Positions 44,713 to 54,978 of a stretch of 54,978 nt of DNA are shown here, one piece after another. Origin of the DNA: Acanthamoeba sp. SK_2022b (taxonomy: Eukaryota > Discosea > Longamoebia > Acanthamoebidae); the NCBI GenBank assembly GCA_027943245.1, contig JANDJZ010000155.1, forward strand, positions 1 through 54,978, in the 5' to 3' direction. The position numbers and the translations under genes were made by a program. The notes under the pieces are model-generated. The model was not told the origin of the DNA and made no database searches. It worked only from the letters and a program-made list of their open reading frames with translations. Positions within the stretch are counted from its first letter, which is position 1. Each line of letters opens with the position of its first letter.

Positions 44713-46200
44713 CTACAACAACTCTTCGTGTTGCTGATGCGTCTGCTGGGGCTGTTGAACCAGCGCCGCAGGAACGGCCGCCACGGGCTGCAAGGGCAGA
44801 ACCGCCCCTTCGAAGGGGCGGTCGGTGGCCATCCCATTCTCGCCCGGCAGCTGCTGGTGCTGCTGCCGCTCCGCCGCCGAAGCGAACCTGAGGCCGCGCT
44901 TGTGCCTGTGGGCGTCGTCGACGTCGTCGAGCCCCATCGTGGAGATAACGGCCTTCTTGAGAAGGGCGCCCTCTCCTCGCGGCTGCTGCTGCTGGCCCGC
45001 CTTCCTCCTCCTTTCGTTCTTGTTCCTCTTGTTCTGCGCCTTGAGCTGCTGCCTGTCCTTGTTGATGCTCACCTTGATCGAGGGCCCGTTGCCTGTACAG
45101 CTATGCGTTAGACGCGCGTGCGCGCGCGCGCGTAAGGCGGGGCAGCGTACGCTGTTGGGCTCTCTTGCGAAGCATCTCCTCGACGTAGGCGCTCTTCTTA
45201 GGGACCACCGGTCGACGGTCCTCGATGGTGGCGAAGCGCATGAGGAGGACGTGGTTCCGCCACGGCTGCTTGCCTCGCCGCCAGGCGTACACGACCTCGG
45301 ACTCCCCGGGCGGGACAACGGGCTCGCTCTCGCTCGGGTCGCTCACGCCCACGAACGCCTGCGCCGCAGACCTGAGGGGAGGGCGTTGCGATGGAAATGA
45401 GCAATGATTGCTTGCTTGCCTGCCTGCCCGCGTTGAAGAAGTAGGAGAAGGAGGAGGAAGGGCGTACGCGTGATCGTCAAAAACGACGTTGCAGCTGCTG
45501 TCGTCGATCCACTCCACGAAGCGTGGCTTGTGCTCCACAAAGTACTTGAAAACGTCTTCCGTGCTCATCTTGTCCGTTCCGTAGAGGTAGAGCGTGTCCC
45601 GCCTCCTCTTGACCTCGACTGGCCACTCCTTCTTCGGCTCCCTCGTCTCTGCGGTTGGTTGCGATGAGATGCAAGGCGTTCGTTGTAGGAAAGGGAAGAC
45701 ATACCGACGTCCATGCTCTCTTCTTCATCTGCCTCTGCTTCCCCCTCCTCTTCAAGCCCCTTACCCTTCTCCTCTTCCACCTGTTCCTCTTCGCTTGGCG
45801 TCGCTGCCGGTACGAGAGGCCCAAACTTCTGCAGTCGCCTCTCCTTCCTGGCCTTTTCCTCCGGATCGATCAAGCCAAAGCGCAGTCCGCGCTCCTCCTT
45901 CTTCTTTTCCTTCTCCTCCGCGAGCAGGAAGGGGTTGGCGTAGCGCTTAACTTGCATGAACAGATCCTTAGGTGGTTCACGAAATTCGACCCCAAAGCGC
46001 TCAGCACTACACATAGCATGAAAATATCGAAGATGGATATGGTTATTGTAGTTTCATCTCAATTAAATTAGGCGATTTGAAGGTAAACAGTACCGTTGCA
46101 TCTGCCTCTCACGCTCAGCCTGCACCGGATCGGCAGCACCTGGCTCCTGTGTAATGCTGTAGAGCGGCGTGAACACGAATTTCTGCTCTCGTATGTCCAT
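44713..46200 (-). CDS. Nuclear cap-binding protein subunit 3 (NCBP3) homologue
   Basis: Five phase-consistent exons (46200-46094, 46006-45705, about 45656-45474, about 45372-45151, about 45095-44713). The core matches NCBP3: RRRDTLYLYGTDKMSTEDVF, then RFVEWIDDSSCNVVF (the cap-contacting W-x-DD block) and VLLMRFATIEDRRPV. The N-terminal part carries QRAERFGVEF and acidic tracts; the C-terminus is Gln/Lys-rich. NCBP3 binds the m7G cap and joins NCBP1 in an alternative cap-binding complex that links to mRNA export through TREX. The start at 46200 gives a 99-bp gap to the divergent neighbour. An in-frame upstream segment (KRLLADRLKNKQ) behind a CCAG acceptor could add N-terminal residues if a further 5' exon exists. 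Confidence 0.82.
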
Positions 46201-46299
46201 CTCGTTTGTGTCTTGTTTGTTTTTCAAACGATCGGCCAGCAGCCGTTTGGTGCTCACTGGAAAAGAAAAAGAGAAAAGTTTGGCTAGCCAACACCGAAA
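46201..46299. promoter_or_regulatory. Putative bidirectional promoter between NCBP3 and RMP24-like genes
   Basis: 99 bp separate the chosen start codons of two opposed genes. The segment is T-rich on the plus strand at 46205-46230 and A-rich at 46262-46280. No TATA box was seen. The boundary depends on the NCBP3 start choice. Confidence 0.35.
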
Positions 46300-47306
46300 A
46301 TGGAGGAGAGTCACAGCAAGAGTGTGAAGCGAGTGGAACATCTTTGGCGCTTGGCGCATACCTATGCAGCCACCACCCCTTCCCTTTCTCGATTTTACAT
46401 GTACGCCAATTTGCGATTAAATCTTCAAATTTGCTGTTTGATGCTCAACCTGCGGGCGGTAGGTCAGAGTTCCGGAGACATGCGCGCGAGCATGACATCG
46501 GTATCTTCCCCCCCTCTCTCTTAGGACACGTCTGCTGTCCACGCATGAGCTCTGCTGACCTCCTTCGTTCACAGACGTCACCGGCAAGGCAAACATGCAC
46601 TTCTGTTCCTATTGTTCAGCCGTCTTCATTCCTTCACAGAACTGTAAGTTGCATCATGCCCCCCAACCCGTTGTCACAGTCCGTGACCTTCTCGGCACGT
46701 CCACTCGGGTGAGCGCAGGCAAGGTACGGCTGCGATCGATCGAGCAGTGCTCCAGGACGAGCAAGTGCGAGTGGGAGCGCAAGAAGCAGGGCCAGGGCAA
46801 GAGCGTGACCGTCGTGCCCAGCGGGGGGCTCTTCTCAGCTCCCTCCACGCCGCAGGGCAAGGGCCTCCCTCAGCAGGCCCAGGACAAGGCAGACAGCAAG
46901 AAACGAAAGCGGGCGAGCGGCAAGAACACCCTCGTACACATAGTCCCGCGCATCTGTTCTGATGCCTGCGCAGGCTATTGCTGATGGGCTCTACCGGTTG
47001 CAGGCGTACCACTGTGATGCGTGCGACCATGTGACCTACTTCGAGGGCACACCACCCTCGTTCATCGCGCGGAAAGAGGAGCAGCAGAAGGCCGCGCTGA
47101 CCAACGTGGCCGCCTCGCCGCAGGCAACGCCCGGCAAGGGCAAGAAGGGCAAGAAGGACACGCCCAACAGCGAGCGAAGGCGTGCACCGCCCAAGAAGAA
47201 GAACAAGACGCTCAAATCCATGCTCGCCCAGAGCCAGCACGCGGCCAAGGCCAACGCAGCGCCGTCTGCGCTCAGCCTCTACTCCTTCCTTGAATCCCTC
47301 AAATAA
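46300..47306 (+). CDS. RMP24/C18orf21-like (Snm1/Rpp21-type) RNase MRP protein
   Basis: Three phase-consistent exons (46300-46462, 46575-46933, 46974-47306) give 284 aa. The N-terminal helix pair (RVEHLWRLAHTYAATTPSLS then RFYMYANLRLNLQ) matches Rpp21/Snm1/Rpr2 proteins. A split zinc site follows (FCSYC and, after a long low-complexity insert, HCDACDHVTYFEG). The C-terminus (KKKNKTLKSMLAQSQ...LSLYSFLESLK) matches the human C18orf21 (UPF0711) ending. C18orf21/RMP24 is the RNase MRP-specific relative of Rpp21, acting in pre-rRNA processing. The stop codon TAA lies inside an AATAAA hexamer. Family identity rests on pattern and order rather than strong identity; Rpp21 itself is the main alternative. 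Confidence 0.62.
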
Positions 47307-47372
47307 ACCAAAGAAATAAGTGTAAATAGGACAAGAAAAGGAAGCACTTTGTGTGACAAGAAGGGTGGCAAG

Positions 47373-50109
47373 ATGGCGGACGAGGACCACCAACAGTCCG
47401 AGGGATCGGTCCCGACGCGTGAGATAGAGATGCAGCTGGCCGAAGACAGGAAGAGAAAGCGAGCTGAGCGATTTGGGCTTCCGGCCTCGGAGGACTCTTC
47501 CGCCCCCGGACTTCTCGGCGAGCCTCAGGCACACGATCTTACATCGCGGTACGCACTCCCATACCAGATGAAAGGTCTAAATTCTATAACTAAATTTTGC
47601 CTTTACATTTGAGCAAATTCAACCCATCCATTGAGATGAACGCGCATTGGCAGGCGAGATCGTTTCTCAAAACTCTTTTCTTGATTCAACTACTACTTGC
47701 GAGAACTCACATGGGCTGTTGCTGGGTTGATGCAGGGTCACCTCGGAGCGACCGAGCAAGAGGACACGCCCTGACCAAGGCGGCGACCAAGCGCGACAGC
47801 GTGGACGCGGCGGAGGCGACCGCCACTACGGCAACGACCAGCGAGGTGGGCGCGGCCGAGCTCACCAACCACAAGGCGGGCATGAGGTACCTGTGGCCAC
47901 TCCGCTTGTAGTGTTGTCTGCATACTCATTACGACGGCCGTTGCGCGCACAGAGGTTCGACGACCAGCGGGCTCGTCCCGAGAGGTACGCCGCTAGCACT
48001 GACCATGCCAGTCGAGCACAGGGAGCAACACACTAAAGCGTCATCTGACGAATTCGAACTGCAGGTCCTTCGTGCGCAGCTACGATGTGCGTGGCTGGGA
48101 CGGCCTTCCCATCGAGAAGACCGAATGCTTCAAGATCAGTGCTTCGAAGAGGTAATAATTCATATAACTCGTTCACGCCCAGCGGCCGTTGGCGCTTCAC
48201 CGGGCCTCGTGTTCTCAACAGCGGTTGGTGCAAACAGGTTGGAACTCTACGACTTCACACATGAAGACCTTCGTCTGGTATCCAACGCCGACCCGGACCG
48301 GTACCGACTTCGGTCCCATACCTGTGTGCACGGCGCTAGCACGCTCACCGTAAAAACCGCGCAGCATGTTGAAGGGCGGCTACTGCTCGGAAGAGATGAT
48401 CAGGAAGCTGTGGTACGAGAAGGGCAGGCTCGACCCGATGTTCGATTCAGGCAACAGCCAGGCCTACTACACGTAATCGCTGCCCCTCCCTCTTTTCAAA
48501 GGCACGGCAGGGCTGTCAATGACCTAACACCGTCGTGATATGCACGCAGGGTGCGCGATACGCTGTATCCGCTGGACCGCAAGGGCAGCTCCCGTTTCTG
48601 GAACCGCGCTGGCGACAAGCTCATGCAGCTGGTCGAGAGCGTCGAGCTCCTGACGAGTCTGCGCTCCACCACCTTCATCGACGTGTGCGGCGGTCCCGGC
48701 GCCTTCACCCAGCTGATCCTCAGGTACACCGCCTTGGCGCCTTCTCTCCTTCGCATCACATTTCAGTTGCCGATGATGTTTTCATTTAACTGCAATACGA
48801 CTGCTTGCATGAGCTCACTCATAACAACAACTCCTGAGTCTCGATTTTAAATGCGAGCGATTCGATGCCGCGACCCATTCGCGCTGGGCTGACCCCCCTT
48901 TTCTTTGATCGTGATTATTTCCCGTGGACGCGCAGGTTGGGCAAGCAGCCCTGCCGTGGCTACGGTATGACGTTGCGCATGCCCAACACGCCCAAGTCCG
49001 ACGCCTGGTACCCGATGCTCGAAAACGACCCCAACTTCACCATTTCCTTCGGTGTCGATGGCACCGGTACGCTACGCCTGCACTCCCGCGCTCCAGTCGC
49101 GGGCCCAGGTCTGATCGGCGCCGTCAGGGAGCGTTTACGACCTGAACAACCTCAACGGGCTGTGCGAGGAGATCAAGCAGAATGGGGACACGCAGCGTGT
49201 CAATCTCGTGGTCGCCGACGGCGGCTTCGAGATCAAGAAGAATGAAAAGGGCGAGCACATGGAGAACTACCAGGAGCTGTTCTCCAGCCGCATCATTCTC
49301 TCCGAGATATTGGTCATGCTCAAGACCCTCCAGCCCGGCGGTACCCGATCTCTCCCTGGAACGCATTCGCGCATTGTTGGTAACTCTTGTTGCTGACTAT
49401 GGCAACAGGCCATTTTGTGTGCAAGGCGTTCGACTGCTTCTCGTCCATCAGCGCCAGCTTCATCTACCTGCTGACGCTGTTGTTTGAGGACGTTTACATC
49501 ATCAAGCCGCTTAGGAGCAGAATCGTCAACTCCGAACGCTACTTTGTGGGCAAGTTCATGAAGAGGTACGTGCGAGCCTACTTCAACACGCGGCTAAGCC
49601 GCTGTGTAAACCACTCCCCCTCTCCGACAGCTTACGGCTCCTGTGGTGTCCAGACATGGTCGGTCGCACGAGTTGATGCTCCGCATCTGCGAGCAGCTTC
49701 ACGGCAAGTGCGAGGAGTACCTGTCGCCTCTGTCGATTCTTCCTCTCAAACAGATGCAGGAGGATGAGGTACTTGCGGCGCTCCTCTTGTAGAATCGCCC
49801 TGCTCCGTGCGACAACTGAGCTCTATGACTTGTCTGCGTTGTAAAAAACAGGCATTTATGAGCACGATGCGCATGATGCTGGAAACCATCTGCGAGAAGC
49901 AGACGGTGGCGCTGCGGATGGTGTTGGACGAGGCCTATAAGATGCTGAACAAGGATAAGGCCAGAGAGGGTTCGGGTGTGCAGGCGACCGAAGACGTTCC
50001 TGCTGCAGCCTCTGAGACCACAACCACGACATCATCCAACGGCGCTGACCGCTCCGACCTAAGCCAAGACACCGCACTGGAAAAGGAAGAGGAGCACGAA
50101 CTGCTCTAG
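47373..50109 (+). CDS. CMTR-like cap-specific mRNA 2'-O-methyltransferase (FtsJ/RrmJ fold)
   Basis: Twelve phase-consistent exons (first 47373-47548, last 49852-50109) give 554 aa. The N-terminus contains RKRKRAERFGLPASED and an RGG-rich segment. The catalytic core has RFWNRAGDKLMQL (first Lys), the SAM-binding motif TTFIDVCGGPGAFTQLIL, NLVVADGGFE (Asp), GGHFVCKAFDCFS (second Lys) and RIVNSERYFVGKF (Glu), completing the K-D-K-E tetrad of 2'-O-ribose methyltransferases. CMTR1/2 methylate the first or second transcribed nucleotide of capped mRNA. The G-patch and WW domains of animal CMTR1 are absent. The closing segment is an acidic disordered tail. It starts 67 bp after the RMP24-like stop. 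Cap-1 versus cap-2 specificity cannot be decided from sequence. Confidence 0.87.
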
Positions 50110-50168
50110 CTTTGTGTAGGGGCCGAATCGCCTTCGTGAAAACGCTAAGTTAAATCGACTATTCATCC

Positions 50169-50191
50169 AAAAAAAAAAAAAAAAAAAAAAA
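50169..50191. repeat. Homopolymeric A tract (23 A)
   Basis: An uninterrupted A run 60 bp after the CMTR-like stop and 44 bp before the dioxygenase start. It may act as a nucleosome-excluding promoter element. Confidence 0.9.
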
Positions 50192-50234
50192 CCGCCAAAA
50201 GAAACGTTGCGTTGCCGCCGAGTAGCGACGAAAG

Positions 50235-51386
50235 ATGAAGCATACGCTCGCATTTCGTCCTCAGCAGGCCTTTCGCCGCTCGGGAATCGCCAAGAGGCTG
50301 GTTGAAGGCTACAAGGCCAGTGGGGTAGGCTTGCCTGCGCGTCGCGGCCTCGCTACGCAGTCCTTCCCGGTGATAGACATCAGCAGGCCTCGCGAGGAGA
50401 CGGCACAGGCGGTCTACGATGCATGCTCTACGCGGGGCGCGTTCGTGTGTCGAGGGCACGGCGTACCGTCGTCCCTGCTGCGAGACCTGTTCGCGCAGAC
50501 AACCGCCTTCTTCGCGCTACCAGCGGAGGAGAAGCTGAAGCTGCACCTGCGCCACGGAGGCTTGGCCTGGCGAGGCTACATGCCACCAGGAGGAGAGCTT
50601 ACGCACGGACGCACAGACCAAAAGGAAGGCCTCTACGTTGGCCCCGAGCACGGGCCCGACCACCCCCGCGCCGGTACGCCGCTGTACGGGCTGAACCTGT
50701 TCCCCGACGAGCTGCTGCCCAGTCTTCGCCCCACCGTTCTGGCCTACATCGACGAGGTGACCGAGGTCGGGCACCGCCTCATGGAGCTCGTCTCCCTCTC
50801 GCTGAAGCTCGACTCTTCCTACCTTCGCACGCACTTGACCTACGATCCCATCGCCATCGTGCGCCTCTTCCGCTACCCGCCCGTCACCGCGCCCGACGCC
50901 TGGGGCATCGGCGAGCACACCGACTACGGCCTGTGGACGATGCTGACCACGGACGCCCCCGGCCTGCAGTTCAAGCACCCGCAGCTGGGCTGGGAGGACG
51001 TGCCGCTGGTCGAAGACGGCCTGCTGTGCAACGTGGGCGACCTCCTCGACGTCATGACTGGCGGCCGCTTCAAGAGCCGCCCGCACCGCACCCTCAACGT
51101 GGGCCTGCGAGACCGCCTGTCAGCCCCGTTCTTCTTCGACCCCGCGTGGGACGCGCCGGTGCGAGCGCTCCCGCTGGACCACCTGCCGCTCCCGGCCGAC
51201 CCCGACCGGGAGGCGCGGTGGGCCGCCACGTCGATCGTGAAGCTCGAGGGAGAGTACTCGGCCTTCCTGGCCAAGAAGGTCTCCAAGATCTTTGGCCTCG
51301 GGGATCAGCCGGACCTACGCTCGACCAAGGGCCCCTCTCGGCGCTTCTCGATCGACATTAAAGGCGATTTAAGTCTTGAAAAATAA
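50235..51386 (+). CDS. 2-oxoglutarate/Fe(II) dioxygenase (isopenicillin-N-synthase-like), intronless
   Basis: A single 383-codon open frame. Residues 1-40 are Arg/Ala/Gln-rich without acidic residues until Glu-24 (FRRSGIAKRLVEGYKASG), resembling a mitochondrial presequence. The DIOX_N region follows (FPVIDISRPREE, RGAFVCRGHGVP, FFALPAEEKLKL), then the jelly-roll core with the metal triad H-x-D (GIGEHTDYGLWTML) and distal His (RFKSRPHRTLNV). The expected Arg for 2-oxoglutarate is not in the usual RxS form after the distal His, so co-substrate use deserves care. Family members oxidise small metabolites, amino acids, flavonoids or gibberellins. Intron absence is striking beside neighbours with 7-25 exons, and suggests recent acquisition or retroposition. 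AATAAA occurs just after the stop (51391-51396). Confidence 0.88.
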   Translation: MKHTLAFRPQQAFRRSGIAKRLVEGYKASGVGLPARRGLATQSFPVIDISRPREETAQAVYDACSTRGAFVCRGHGVPSSLLRDLFAQTTAFFALPAEEKLKLHLRHGGLAWRGYMPPGGELTHGRTDQKEGLYVGPEHGPDHPRAGTPLYGLNLFPDELLPSLRPTVLAYIDEVTEVGHRLMELVSLSLKLDSSYLRTHLTYDPIAIVRLFRYPPVTAPDAWGIGEHTDYGLWTMLTTDAPGLQFKHPQLGWEDVPLVEDGLLCNVGDLLDVMTGGRFKSRPHRTLNVGLRDRLSAPFFFDPAWDAPVRALPLDHLPLPADPDREARWAATSIVKLEGEYSAFLAKKVSKIFGLGDQPDLRSTKGPSRRFSIDIKGDLSLEK

Positions 51387-51722
51387 TTGAATAAATCGTA
51401 AAAGGAGATCAGCGTGGCCGTTACCGAAAAGGTGATGGGTCCCACAATGTGTAGAGGAAGAGGAGGGTGGTACAAGAAAAGGATGGGGCGCTCAAGCTCA
51501 AGCTTGGCGTGGTGCCCTGGTCGATGAGTTACTTCGATTCACAACCAAACAACCAGAGTAGTTAACGACCTGTGGCGCAGTGCGAGTATGAGCGGTGCTC
51601 CGCTCAGACCGGTAACGCTGCGCCACATCAACTCATGACGCTGCCACCACCCTTTTGCCTCTAAAGGCAGTTCTTAGAACGAATTCAAAGTGAAGAGGAA
51701 ATAATCTTTTCCTCCTCGCGTA
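51387..51722. other. Intergenic region upstream of XPB
   Basis: 336 bp holding the dioxygenase polyadenylation signal at its start and presumably the XPB promoter. I see no gene, repeat or RNA. Confidence 0.6.
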
Positions 51723-53289
51723 ATGGAGAAGCCACAGAAGAGGAAGGGTGGTGTGCCCGACGATGGCGAACCAGAGGAGACAATTGCCGCGAAAGACCAA
51801 GCACTCGGCCCCTCACCAAAGAAGAAATCAAAGACACAACCCAAAAAGACTCAGAAATCCACACGATCAACGGCAACTTCGCGCAAAGGTGCCTCTGATT
51901 CTCGGTGCACCTGAGCGTAACAACTACCAGCTACTGATCTCGTTAGGTTGTAGAGTACCAAATAGAGCTTCATGCAGCGTCCGGAGACTACCGAAGTAGG
52001 CTGTTAGAACAGTACCAGCTGCCTACCCTCCACGACTACCATGATCTCGAGGTTAGTAGTGCATGTTGCCCACGCTCTTAGGCCTAACGTGTGCAATGCT
52101 GATGTGACGATGCGCGTGCTCCAGCTGAAGGCAGACCATGCACAGCGACCGATCTGGGTGTGTCCCAATGGGCACGTGTTCTTGGAGACCTTTTCGCCTA
52201 TCTACCAGCAGGCCTACGACTTCCTCATCGCCGTCGCCGAGCCCGTGTGCCGGTACCTGCCGACACCCTCCGTTGCATCGTAGTGCAGTGATTGCGTGCG
52301 GAGAATGTTGACAGATGCGGTTACAGACCGCCAATGATCCACGAGTACGTGATCACACGCTATTCGCTCTACGCGGCTATATCGGTTGGACTGGTGCCCA
52401 ACGACATCGTCACTGTCCTCGATCGACTCTCCAAGGTACTGCACCCGCAAGTCGTGGAGGGGCGAGGCCCAGACAGAGGTCTTACACGATTGTGGTCACA
52501 GGTCAAGCTGCCCAAAGCCATCGAGGAATTCGTACTGGGAATGACTCAGCTGTTTGGTAAGGTGAAGCTCCTGCTGCAGCGCAATCGCTATTTCATCGAG
52601 TCGCCGGACGCCGACGTCCTCGAAGAACTGCTCGCCGATGAGGTCATCTCCAATGCGCGCGTGAAGGAATTGGTATGTCTTTTTCGTTGTGTATTATTAT
52701 TATTATTATTATTATATTTTATAGCTATCGCTGAGCAGATTGTAATGAATTCTCATTTGTGGTTGGCGCGTTCCGTGTCCACCTTAAGGATCATGGCAAT
52801 GGTGTCATCACGTCGTCTCTATTCGCTCCGCAAGCGATCCAAATCCCGGGTGCCAGTGGCGCGCCGCCAGAAGACGGGGACGACCTGGCCAAGGCGCTCT
52901 ACGAAGGTAGCCTACCTCATTTTTGTACGGACGCATGTTGAGATGCCGTGTTGATCTCAAATGCGTCATTCCAGCCGACGAAACGGAAGAGGTGCAACGC
53001 GAAGTGCACATGTTTGAGATTGAGAAGACACAAGTGGAGGTACATCGCGCGCCTTGTAATGGAAGTCAAAGCGTTGCTCACACTCTCCTTCACGCGCATG
53101 ACAGGCAGTGAAACAACGGTGCTCCGATCTGGAGTACCCGGTGGTGGAGGAGTATGACTTCCGGGGCGATACCGTGAACCCAAACATTCCCATCGACCTG
53201 AAGCCCACCACGCAAATCAGGAGTTATCAGGAAAAGAGCCTCAGCAAGATGTTCGGCAATGGGTAACAAACTCACACACATCGCGCGCG

Positions 53290-53334
<45 letters not shown>

Positions 53335-54593
53335 GGAGCGAATACGCACTTGAAATTAAGACTTTGTTGTGTGCAGACGAGCGCGGTCGGGCATCATCGT
53401 GTTGCCGTGCGGGGCAGGCAAGACCTTGGTGGGCATAACGGCTTGTTGCACCATCAAAAAGCCAACGATTGTTCTCTGCACATCAACGTACGTAACCCTG
53501 GGGACGTGCAGGACTGTAACGCCGGTGTTCGCAGTCGCTTAACCAAAGTTGGCCCATTTAGCGTGTCCGTGGAGCAGTGGCGACAGCAGTTCAAGCTGTG
53601 GGCCAACATCGACGATCGAAACATCACTCGGTTCACCGCAGACAACAAGGACAAGGTGCCTCCCGCACTACATTGCGACCCTTCGTTGCTCGTCTGGCCA
53701 CTGCCAGGCTTTTCTGACGCTCGCGTTGTGCTGTGCCGTGTTGTGTTGTGTTGTGTTGTGTTGTGTTGTGTTGTGTTGTGTAGCATATTGGCGGGGTGGT
53801 GATCACCACCTACTCGATGTTGGCTCAAGGCAAGCGTTCCCGCGAATCGAAGGAGATCATGGCCCAGCTGCAATCCCGCGAATGGGGACTCATCATTCTC
53901 GACGAGGTGCCTCATGTGCCCTTCTCTGGTCTTTGCGTTTTTGCTAAGGTCTGTGACACATGTGTGGCCCGCAGGTGCACGTCGTGCCCGCAGACATATT
54001 CAGGAAGGTGATCTATGCTAGCCCGGCCCACTGCAAGCTGGGCTTGACAGGTATCTTCTCTCTTCCCCCCCCCATATGCTACTTTAGGTGCGTTATTTTT
54101 AATAAATTGAATCAAACATTGTTTATTCGTGGCGATGTTGTCGAACGCAGCCACGCTGGTGCGGGAGGACAAGAAGATCAGCGACCTCAACTTCCTCATC
54201 GGGCCGAAGCTGTACGAAGCTAACTGGATCGATCTGCAGAAGTCGGGCTACATTGCCAACGTTCAGTGCGCCGAGGTGTGGTGTACGTTTACTGCGCGCC
54301 CTCCCTCTACTGCTCTCGCTTCGCTCAACTTCTGTGCTCCTGTAACCTCTCTCTCTCTCTCTCTCTCTCTGTTCGTCTGTAAGGCCCTATGACGCCCAGC
54401 TTCTATCGGGAGTACTTACCGGCGTCACCGGCGAAGCGCAAGTTGCTCTACATCGCCAATCCCAACAAGTTCAGGGCCGCGCAGTTCCTGATCAAATACC
54501 ACGAGCAGAGAAATGACAAGATCATCGTGTTCTCGGACAACATCTTTGCGCTCAAGATGTACGCCGAGAAGCTCAAGCGGTACGGCGTTCATC

Positions 54594-54647
<54 letters not shown>

Positions 54648-54978
54648 GAGAGAGAGAGAGAGAGACGAATTGACACAACGCACGAACCATGTGGTAACAA
54701 TACAGGCCGTACATCTACGGACCCACGAGCAACAAGGACAGGATGCAGATATTGTCGCAGTTCCAATTCAACCCGTCCAGCAAAACGATCTTCATCTCCA
54801 AGGTGGGGGACAACTCGATCGATCTCCCCAACGCGAACGTCATCATCCAGATCTCGTCCCACTTTGGCTCGCGACGCCAGGAGGCCCAGAGACTCGGTAT
54901 CGTGTGGCCTGCTCAGCTTCGTCGGCTCACCTCTTTTCCCACTCACAAGATACAACGCGCGCGCAGGCCGAATCTTGC
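51723..54978 (+). CDS. XPB/ERCC3-type TFIIH DNA helicase (partial, 3' end outside window)
   Basis: The first exons are 51723-51888 and 51954-52051; about twelve follow. The N-terminus is a basic nuclear-targeting stretch ([15 protein letters not shown]). The XPB-specific N-terminal domain is recognised by [20 protein letters not shown], then [16 protein letters not shown]. The helicase core has [15 protein letters not shown], Walker [25 protein letters not shown]-type motif Ia, GLIILDEVH (motif II), LGLT.. (motif III), then the second domain ([39 protein letters not shown] and the start of motif [13 protein letters not shown]). XPB is the 3'-5' translocase of TFIIH in promoter opening and nucleotide-excision repair. 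Introns carry CA, GTGTT and CT arrays. The C-terminal part is beyond base 54978. Confidence 0.93.
53282..53331. repeat. (CG)n-(CA)n microsatellite in XPB intron
   Basis: A short alternating CG block runs directly into a CA array. This purine-pyrimidine alternation is Z-DNA-prone. Confidence 0.9.
53722..53780. repeat. (GTGTT)n pentanucleotide repeat in XPB intron
   Basis: About ten units of GTGTT/TTGTG between the exon ending ADNKDK and the exon starting [11 protein letters not shown]. Confidence 0.9.
54595..54662. repeat. (CA)n followed by (GA)n in XPB intron
   Basis: A CA array changes to a GA array, a compound microsatellite beginning close to the donor after YAEKLKR. Confidence 0.9.

Noticed and set aside
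50169..50191. Poly(A) run as the tail of a retroposed dioxygenase
   Set aside because: The A tract is upstream of the gene in its own orientation; a retrocopy tail would be downstream.
50423..51361. Arg/Pro/Ala-rich frame overlapping the dioxygenase
   Set aside because: A shadow frame of a GC-rich gene with intact catalytic motifs in the other frame.
1..54978. CRISPR arrays, IS elements, bacterial operons
   Set aside because: None seen; spliced genes throughout show a eukaryotic nuclear genome, and the only arrays are simple-sequence repeats.

Overview
The window is nuclear DNA from an intron-dense, gene-dense protist, most likely an Acanthamoeba-like amoebozoan. The reasons are many short introns (about 50-250 bp) with GTACG/GTGCG-type donors and CAG/TAG acceptors, GC-rich exons, CA/TG arrays inside introns, intergenic gaps often of 100-300 bp, and protein families shared with both animals and plants. 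No bacterial operons, IS elements or CRISPR arrays were seen. Gene models were built by hand from conserved motifs and splice phase. Where a model is called phase-consistent, every junction keeps the reading frame.

Layout. 1-368: 3' end of a mitochondrial carrier. 479-2627 (-): PHD-finger/FYR chromatin protein. 2628-4249: gene-poor, with a large CAC/AAC tract. 4250-7501 (+): WDR26/GID7-like CTLH-complex subunit. 7906-8732 (+): small unknown protein behind a TATA-like box. 8863-10490 (-): amino-acid transporter with an incomplete N-terminus. 10972-11044 (+): tRNA-Ala(AGC). 11142-13472 (+): TTC39/IML2. 13558-15990 (+): cytochrome P450. 16089-17788 (+): F-box protein. 17822-19063 (-): DUF1295 reductase-like membrane protein. 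19320-29282 (-): a roughly 10-kb gene joining a RasGEF module to two V4R domains. 29523-30897 (+): acyl-protein thioesterase. 31473-31982 (-): small secreted protein. 32695-38063 (-): TOPLESS-like corepressor. 38290-39879 (+): 3-ketoacyl-CoA reductase/HSD17B12-like SDR. 40035-41894 (+): CHHC zinc-finger protein with a GW/WG-repeat tail. 42354-43465 (+): coiled-coil GRAM protein. 43589-44560 (-): putative mitochondrial acidic protein. 44713-46200 (-): NCBP3. 46300-47306 (+): RMP24/C18orf21-like RNase MRP protein. 47373-50109 (+): CMTR-like cap 2'-O-methyltransferase. 50235-51386 (+): intronless 2-oxoglutarate dioxygenase. 51723-54978 (+): XPB helicase, cut by the window edge.

How the genes relate. 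Most are unrelated neighbours. One region stands out: 44.7-50.1 kb carries a cap-binding protein, an RNase MRP protein and a cap methyltransferase side by side, the first two divergently transcribed from about 100 bp. The most unusual proteins are the RasGEF-V4R fusion, which suggests Ras activation controlled by a small hydrophobic ligand or metal, and the CHHC plus GW/WG protein, which suggests an Argonaute/PIWI-associated factor. The TOPLESS homologue is notable because this corepressor is mainly known from plants.
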